Assembly: GCF_004138135.1 (NCBI RefSeq)
Contig: NZ_RYFD01000025.1
Location: 1-64,000 of the forward strand
Direction of reading: 5' to 3'
Length of the DNA stretch: 64,000 nt
Origin: Candidatus Oscillochloris fontis
Lineage (GTDB): Bacteria; Chloroflexota; Chloroflexia; Chloroflexales; Chloroflexaceae
Part shown: positions 59,801 through 64,000 of the stretch, one piece after another
Position numbering within the stretch: the stretch's first letter is position 1
How the letters are laid out: each line of letters begins with the position of its first letter
Made by a program: the position numbers and the translations under genes
Notes under the pieces: generated by a model
The model's database searches: none
Told to the model about the DNA's origin: nothing
Seen by the model: only the letters and a program-made list of their open reading frames with translations

Positions 59801-62367
59801 TGCTGTTCGTCGGTGAGTTGCTGTTGCAGTTTCCAGACCTTGATCTTGGCCGCGATCTCGTCGAGTACCTCTGGATTGCGTAGGGTGGTGGTATCGCCCA
59901 ACGGCTCATCCAGCATCATCGCGCGCACAAAGCGGCGCATATACTTGCCGCTGCGCGTCTCTGGGAAGGCCGAGAGTTCGATATAATCTTCGGGCACACT
60001 CACCACGCCCTTCTCCGAGCGTACCAGTTCATTCAACCGTTGGCGATCCTGGCTGGTCAACCGCTGCCCCGGTGCCATCACCACGAAGGCCAACGGGGTC
60101 AGCCCCTTCTCGCGGTGGGGTGCGCCAACCACAATACAGTTGCCCACCGGCGAATCGGGGGTGATCTGGCGATCACGCAGAATGGCCCCCTCGATCTCCT
60201 CGGTGCCCATGCGGTGGCCAGAGACATTGATCACATCATCGGAGCGCCCGTGCAGGGTGAAGCTGCCATCGGGGTACTTCATGGCAAAATCGCCCTGCAC
60301 ATAGGCCCACTCGCCCTGCGGCCCGCGCCGCCAGTAGGTCTGCACAAAGCGCTCGGCATCGCCGTGCCACACCGAGATGGGTTGCTGCTGCTCCACCGCC
60401 TGCATCCAGTTCTGGAACCCAGCCACATCGCCCCAGATCGTCCGCGCCAAGTAGGGGTAGGGCGCGGTCAGTACAATCTCGCCCTTCTCTTCATACTCCG
60501 CAACCCGGTAGCTGATCGCTCCGTGTGTATCATGCTGCGCCACCCAGACATCACCCGCAATCCACGGCAACGGGTAGGTATGCGCGTCGGCACGTAGCGG
60601 GAAATCATCATTCCCATAGAAGTGGGTCCAGACGATGCCGCCATGCTCGGTGGCCCAGTAGGAGTTGATGTATTGCGGCGTCATCAGATCCATGCCGAAC
60701 TGCTGTACCGCCGGACTGACCGGCTCGGCGCAGAAGGTGGCCACGCGCAGGCTCGCCATCTGATACTGGCGCACGTCCTCGACATGCTGCGGGTTACTCA
60801 ACACCGACTTGAGGAAGGTGACACCGGCCTTAAAGATCTGTACGCCGTAGCGCTCGATGATACTCGCATAGCGTCCCGCCGAGGGGAAGACCGGTGAGCC
60901 TTCGGTGAGTACGCCGGTGAGCCGGTAGGCCAAACTGGCGGTGATCATATAGCTCTGGCCGGTGATCCAGCCGGGGTCGGCGATGACATAGATCACATCA
61001 CCCGGCTCAGCGTCGAAACTGACCCGCAGGGTATGCACTAGCCCCGCCACATAGCCCGCGTGGACATGCACTACCCCCTTGGGTTTGCCGGTACTCCCCG
61101 ATGTGTAGATGATAAAGAGTGGGAACTCGGCATCCACCGGCAGACAGGGGGTACTCGCATACAGCGCTCGCACAAACTGGTCGGTCGGCAGCGCCAGCAA
61201 CTCGGCCTCGCTGCTCACCGCCACACCCGCCGCACGGGCCGTTGCGAGGATCTGTTCGGTTGCCTTATCCAACAGATCGTGGCTCCACACATCGCGGTCG
61301 GCACGCCAGAGGATCTCTTGGCCAGTGTGGCGCACCACCACCACCGCATCCACCCGGGGTGGGGTATTCACGAGCGCTTGGGCGATAACCGTGCGCAATT
61401 GGGCTTGCATCGCCGGATCAAGATCGGCCAGACGCGCCAACCCTTGCCCTACCCCACGCATAATATCGGTGCGTTCGACGGTAATCTCATTGCCGATGGC
61501 CTCACGTACAGCGGCGTCAATAGATTGAATATGCCAAGTATCAATGCGCTTCGACTCAAGCGCCTTGCGCACGATCTGGAGTGCGACTTCAACCGGAATA
61601 TAGGTATCGAGTGCCTGATCGGTATAGATCTCTTTGTAGGCCACCACCTGGGCATTCCGGTAGCCACCATCGCAGGTGATCACCACCCGTGCCCCGGCGT
61701 TATGGATGCGATCCGAGAGCGTTTTGTCACTAAACCCACCGAAAACTGGCGTATAAATGATACCAAGTCGCTTCGCTGCTTCGGTATAATAGATCTGAGG
61801 CAGAATATTGGGCATATTCAGCGCAATTCGGTCGCCACGCCGCAAACCCAGATCGCGCAACACCTGGGCCGCCTTGACCACCTCCCACAACAGGCGTTTG
61901 CGCGAGACCGCCTCGTGAACCACCGGGCCACCGCGCCCCGCATTGAGACTACTATCCCAACGGTCGCCCTCGAAGAAGAAGGCGGTCTCATCACCAAAAC
62001 CGAGCAGCACATGGCGGTCTACCTCATTGAAGCAGGCGTTCGTCAAGCCACCCTCGAACCAACGGTAGAAGGGCGGGTCATCGGCATTGAGCGTCCGCTG
62101 CCACGGCAGATAGTCGGGGCCATAGGGGACATGGACGGGCAGCCCGGTCTGGGCTGCGAAGCCATGCCACTGCTGCTGGGTCTCATCCCAGATGATCCAG
62201 GCGTCCAGGGTTGTATCGTACCAATGGATCGTGCTACGGGCGATTGATCCATGAAAGAGGTCAGGGGTACCCAAGGCACTCATTCGCTGCGCGTCCCAAT
62301 CGGCGCGCGAACGAATCGGGTTGGTGCGGGGGCTACGGGGCGAATAGTGCGGCACGGTCTCGATCAT
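56845..62367 (-). CDS. pcs: Trifunctional propionyl-CoA synthase
   Basis: 1840 residues, close to the ~1822 of Chloroflexus aurantiacus, and similar along its length. It converts 3-hydroxypropionate to propionyl-CoA in one polypeptide. The acyl-CoA synthetase part (about 1-880) has IIYTSGSTGKPKG near 420 and the core GRSDDVINVSGHRMGTEEIE. The enoyl-CoA hydratase part (about 880-1220) has SFVAGADIRQLL and AINGVALGGGLEFALACHYR. The NADPH-dependent enoyl-CoA reductase part (about 1225-1840) has VTGSGGVGLIAALG and FIEGAATGTGLDAVRTA. It runs in the 3-HP bi-cycle of green non-sulfur phototrophs. The start has GGAGGG and a promoter with TTGACA. No other 3-HP gene is adjacent. Confidence 0.97.
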   Translation of the reverse strand: MIETVPHYSPRSPRTNPIRSRADWDAQRMSALGTPDLFHGSIARSTIHWYDTTLDAWIIWDETQQQWHGFAAQTGLPVHVPYGPDYLPWQRTLNADDPPFYRWFEGGLTNACFNEVDRHVLLGFGDETAFFFEGDRWDSSLNAGRGGPVVHEAVSRKRLLWEVVKAAQVLRDLGLRRGDRIALNMPNILPQIYYTEAAKRLGIIYTPVFGGFSDKTLSDRIHNAGARVVITCDGGYRNAQVVAYKEIYTDQALDTYIPVEVALQIVRKALESKRIDTWHIQSIDAAVREAIGNEITVERTDIMRGVGQGLARLADLDPAMQAQLRTVIAQALVNTPPRVDAVVVVRHTGQEILWRADRDVWSHDLLDKATEQILATARAAGVAVSSEAELLALPTDQFVRALYASTPCLPVDAEFPLFIIYTSGSTGKPKGVVHVHAGYVAGLVHTLRVSFDAEPGDVIYVIADPGWITGQSYMITASLAYRLTGVLTEGSPVFPSAGRYASIIERYGVQIFKAGVTFLKSVLSNPQHVEDVRQYQMASLRVATFCAEPVSPAVQQFGMDLMTPQYINSYWATEHGGIVWTHFYGNDDFPLRADAHTYPLPWIAGDVWVAQHDTHGAISYRVAEYEEKGEIVLTAPYPYLARTIWGDVAGFQNWMQAVEQQQPISVWHGDAERFVQTYWRRGPQGEWAYVQGDFAMKYPDGSFTLHGRSDDVINVSGHRMGTEEIEGAILRDRQITPDSPVGNCIVVGAPHREKGLTPLAFVVMAPGQRLTSQDRQRLNELVRSEKGVVSVPEDYIELSAFPETRSGKYMRRFVRAMMLDEPLGDTTTLRNPEVLDEIAAKIKVWKLQQQLTDEQQLLETYRYFRIEYHPVACGNSTRKLALVTISNPPVNALNERALDELNTILDHLARRHDVAAVVFTGAGTRSFVAGADIRQLLEDVHTVEEALALPNNAHLAFRKIERMNKPCIAAINGVALGGGLEFALACHYRVAEISAEFGQPEINLRLLPGYGGTQRLPRILHTRTRGTGLLRALILILGGRNIPAEEAQEIGLVDMLAHGANDPLTLACMLARRYITEDPGDAQAPTTELGRAFVERQHQMAEWINPQPGFVKDELAHILAHPAIERIIRQAQATGRGSAAARCIEALRYGFTHGIEAGLHHEAHLFAQAVVDPAGGKAGIRAFMEKQSAPLPTRRRLVDATQERLLREWKMLLPVGAPFFPAVTPLPTWQYAQAVVRDSASGAGAHGDPIHAERQIVIPVETPGANQALLYMLASEVNFNDIWAITGIPVSLFDDHDRDWHVTGSGGVGLIAALGEDVRREGRLKVGDLVAVYAGQSNLLSPMAGLDPMAADFVIQGYNTPDGSHQQFMLAQAPQCQPLPPDMSLEAAGSFMLNLGTIYRALFTTLRIQSGRSIFIEGAATGTGLDAVRTAVRNGMDVIGLVSSPEREQTLRKAGARGAVNRMTPGLAHCFTRVPADPELWSAWEQAGQALVARFREQNSGRLADYAISHAGETAFPRSFQLLGEAYAGHIPTLAFYGASSGYHFTFIGKVGTSNPATMLRRAALHAGQAVVIYYGIPDTRITHVDVPPPFELIDSSGLEAIEATRALGARTVVITYTDAQREFVQSLGFGSSLRGVVSLEELRRRLGSDFEWPRTMPELPDSKADPAGLKEAVRRFSELTFKPLGAAVGHYLRSADNPRGYPDLVIERAGHDALAVSAMLVKPFTGRIIYFEDLGGRRYSFFAPQIWMRQRRILMPTANIYGTHLSNAYEIVRLSDEISAGQLSITEPTLVPWEELREAHQAMWENRHAAATYVVNHALPTAGLRTKDELYEAWERRLA

Positions 62368-62408
62368 CGTTGATCCCTCCGAACAGGTATACAGAGCAGG
62401 TAGGGTAT

Positions 62409-62437
62409 AGCGTACCTAGCCCAGGCCGGTGTGTCAA
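62409..62437 (-). promoter_or_regulatory. Promoter candidate of pcs
   Basis: Minus-strand TTGACA (perfect -35), 17-bp spacer, TACGCT (weak -10), 42 bp upstream of the ATG. Confidence 0.45.
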
Positions 62438-62449
62438 GGGGTGATCCGC

Positions 62450-62521
62450 GTAGGGGCGAAGCATCGCCCTCCAACCCAGATCGTGTTCCCGTGCATCTAG
62501 AGGGCGATGCTTCGCCCCTAC
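62450..62521. repeat. 72-bp GTAGGGGCGAAGCATCGCCC repeat with inverted ends
   Basis: Perfect 20-bp outer arms but for one base, around a 32-bp centre; between the divergent pcs and apbE genes. Confidence 0.8.
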
Positions 62522-62550
62522 TGGTTTCTTCTCACATCCAAAGATCTCCT

Positions 62551-63468
62551 ATGCAACGCATTGAATTTCGTGCCATGGGCTGCCAGATGCTCGCCCTCAT
62601 TGATAGCGAACATCCTGAAGCCGCCGCTGCCCTCCACCACGTCCCAGAGTGGTTCGCCACCTGGGAAGCGGCGCTCAGTCGCTTCCGCCCCGACAGTGAG
62701 ATCTCGTTGCTCAACACCGATGCAGGCTTTTGGGTACCGGTGAGCGAAACCCTCTGGCTAGTTTTAGAGGCCGCGTTGGAGGCGGCCCAGCGCAGTGCGG
62801 GGGTGGTGGTGCCGACTATTCTTCACGCTCTGCATGCCGTTGGCTACACCCGTGATTTTGCGGCTGGCCCGCAATTGATGGCGTCGCCTGCTCTCGTCAC
62901 CCCCGCCCCTGACTGGCGTCAGATCGAGATGGAAGCATCACTACGTGCGGTTCGGCTTCCCGAAGGGGTGCAGATTGACCTGAGCGGTATCGCCAAGGGT
63001 TGGGCGGCGGATCAGGTTGTGCAGCGGCTGGCACCCTATGGCCCAACGCTGGTTGATGCGGGTGGCGATATTGCCATCAGTGGCGCTATGGCCAGTGGCC
63101 ACCCCTGGCTGATCGGGATTGATAACCCGCTCAATCCCGATGCCACCCTGGGGATGCTGAGCCTACATGGCGGTGGTGTGGCGACCTCCGGGCGCGACTA
63201 CCGCCGCTGGCAGACGGCGGAGGGCTGGCAGCACCACATCATTGATCCGCGCAGTGGGCGGCCTGCGCAGAGCAGCGCACTCACCGCGAGTGCCGTGGCC
63301 CCCTCGGCGCAGGCGGCGGAGGTGGCGGCTAAGTTGATCTTTATTCTGGAGGCGGCGGGGCTAGAACAGATCGCCAGTTGGCCCGGCTGTGCCGGGATGC
63401 TCCTGCGTGAGGATGGCAGCCAGATCACCACGCCGGGGTGGGCGGAGTATCTCTACCAGACCAGTTAG
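62551..63468 (+). CDS. apbE: FAD:protein FMN transferase (ApbE)
   Basis: 305 residues from the ATG at 62551; the longer frame runs through the repeat. ApbE attaches FMN covalently to Thr in redox proteins such as NqrB/RnfG-type subunits, outside the cytoplasm. Signatures: FRAMGCQM, SRFRPDSEISLLN, IDLSGIAKGWAADQVV, LVDAGGDIAISG and HHIIDPRSGRPA. No lipobox or signal peptide is seen, unlike many ApbE proteins, so its export route is unclear. No acceptor protein gene is nearby. Confidence 0.92.
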   Translation: MQRIEFRAMGCQMLALIDSEHPEAAAALHHVPEWFATWEAALSRFRPDSEISLLNTDAGFWVPVSETLWLVLEAALEAAQRSAGVVVPTILHALHAVGYTRDFAAGPQLMASPALVTPAPDWRQIEMEASLRAVRLPEGVQIDLSGIAKGWAADQVVQRLAPYGPTLVDAGGDIAISGAMASGHPWLIGIDNPLNPDATLGMLSLHGGGVATSGRDYRRWQTAEGWQHHIIDPRSGRPAQSSALTASAVAPSAQAAEVAAKLIFILEAAGLEQIASWPGCAGMLLREDGSQITTPGWAEYLYQTS

Positions 63469-63472
63469 TTTG

Positions 63473-63600
63473 TTGGCGCAAAGGCGCGTAACAGTTCACC
63501 CTTGGGGTAAAAGAAATCTCATGTTGACGCAAAGGCGCAAGGACGCAAAGGTTTTGTTGCAGACTTTGCGCCTCTGCGTCTTTGCGTCAGAACGATATAC
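63473..63600. repeat. GACGCAAAGGCGC repeat
   Basis: Contains CAGTTCACCCTTGGGGTAAA and the inverted arms TTGACGCAAAGGCGCAAGGA / GCGTCTTTGCGTCA; a diverged copy of the 135-bp element between convergent genes. Confidence 0.75.
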
Positions 63601-63605
63601 TCTTG

Positions 63606-64000
63606 CTAGTGGAGAATCCGCGACAAGAAGAGCTTGGTGCGCTCATGCGTGGGCTGGCTGAAGACCTGATTGGGTGGCCCCTGCTCAATGATTCGCCCCT
63701 GATCCATAAAGACCACCTGATGCGCCGCGTTGCGCGCAAAACCCATCTCATGCGAGACGACTACCATCGTCATACCTTCGCGGGCCAGATCGAGCATGAC
63801 ATCCAGCACCTCTTTGATCATCTCTGGATCGAGTGCCGAGGTTGGCTCATCAAAGAGCATCACCTTGGGTTGCATCGCTAGTGAACGCGCAATCGCCACC
63901 CGCTGCTGCTGGCCACCCGAAAGCTGCGTTGGGTGTTTGTGGGCTTGTTCGGGGATACCGACCTTCTCCAAGAGTTTCCAGGCGATCTGCTCGCTCTCCG
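63606..64000 (-). CDS. glnQ: Polar amino-acid ABC transporter ATPase (partial, GlnQ/HisP type)
   Basis: The C-terminal ~130 residues are visible; the frame runs off the window edge ([18 protein letters not shown] at the start). ABC signature [15 protein letters not shown], Walker [15 protein letters not shown], and H-loop [10 protein letters not shown]. The segment [20 protein letters not shown] fits the polar amino-acid subfamily. It powers import of glutamine, glutamate or a similar amino acid. Confidence 0.9.
   Translation of the reverse strand, partial: ESEQIAWKLLEKVGIPEQAHKHPTQLSGGQQQRVAIARSLAMQPKVMLFDEPTSALDPEMIKEVLDVMLDLAREGMTMVVVSHEMGFARNAAHQVVFMDQGRIIEQGPPNQVFSQPTHERTKLFLSRILH

Noticed and set aside
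61060-62247. 395-codon open frame opposite propionyl-CoA synthase
   Set aside because: Shadow of the synthase; the translation is low in hydrophobic core patterns and has no ribosome-binding site.
1-64000. tRNA or rRNA genes
   Set aside because: I looked for T-loop (GGTTCGAATCC-like) and conserved rRNA strings and saw none; a covariance search would be decisive.

Overview
The window looks like a chromosomal segment of a filamentous anoxygenic phototroph of the Chloroflexota (Chloroflexales). The main reasons are a full-length trifunctional propionyl-CoA synthase (56845-62367), the hallmark enzyme of the 3-hydroxypropionate bi-cycle of Chloroflexus-type bacteria, and a PuhE-like photosynthetic-complex assembly protein (34502-35275). 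Two CHAT-protease genes, STAND ATPase signalling, a LytR-CpsA-Psr protein and LGFP-like surface repeats fit the same lineage. The genus is inference; the 3-HP enzyme argues against Oscillochloris-type CO2 fixation by RuBisCO. No rRNA, tRNA, CRISPR array or complete IS element was seen.

Layout. 1-4.6 kb: the end of a Pro/Val/Glu repeat protein, a MITE, then hypC, hypF and an HD-GYP phosphodiesterase on the minus strand. 4.8-12.6 kb: a surface protein, an isocitrate dehydrogenase fused to CBS domains, a heme-sensor diguanylate cyclase, a thioredoxin-TPR protein, an alpha/beta hydrolase without its nucleophile, and a ParA ATPase. 12.9-23.5 kb: an FHA-winged-helix regulator, aroA, galE, a P5C-type aldehyde dehydrogenase, corA, mfd, and a CSD-DUF1294 protein. 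23.9-27.7 kb: a CHAT protease, then mgtE behind a long structured leader. 27.8-31.2 kb: 3-hydroxybutyrate dehydrogenase, tatC, a tatA/B-like gene and a glucosaminidase. 31.4-35.3 kb: a selenocysteine peroxiredoxin with UGA at the catalytic position, a lipoprotein, an MFS exporter and puhE. 35.3-41.6 kb: ADP-forming acyl-CoA synthetase, a DRTGG protein, and pyrD, pyrF, pyrE separated by repeats. 41.6-53.1 kb: a large hybrid histidine kinase, a PGRP/PA14 amidase, two unknown genes, an orphan molybdenum hydroxylase subunit, a toxin-antitoxin pair and an LCP protein. 53.1-56.8 kb: an NB-ARC ATPase and a CHAT protease in one operon, bracketed by repeats. 56.8-64 kb: propionyl-CoA synthase, apbE and part of an amino-acid ABC ATPase.

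The strongest signals are: (1) the selenoperoxiredoxin with a SECIS-like hairpin; (2) the NB-ARC/CHAT operon, whose two proteins share a 20-residue Gly/Ile motif (14 of 20 identical), suggesting homotypic signalling between ATPase and protease; (3) a dense population of small dispersed repeats that supply stop codons to at least nine genes, and in two cases ribosome-binding or start signals; (4) a roughly 360-nt mgtE leader with a near-consensus promoter and an attenuator-like hairpin; (5) the IDH-CBS fusion.

Physiologically the genes suggest 3-HP carbon assimilation (propionyl-CoA synthase, acyl-CoA synthetase, hydroxybutyrate dehydrogenase), hydrogenase maturation, two Mg2+ transport systems (corA, mgtE), c-di-GMP turnover (one cyclase, one HD-GYP) and pyrimidine synthesis.
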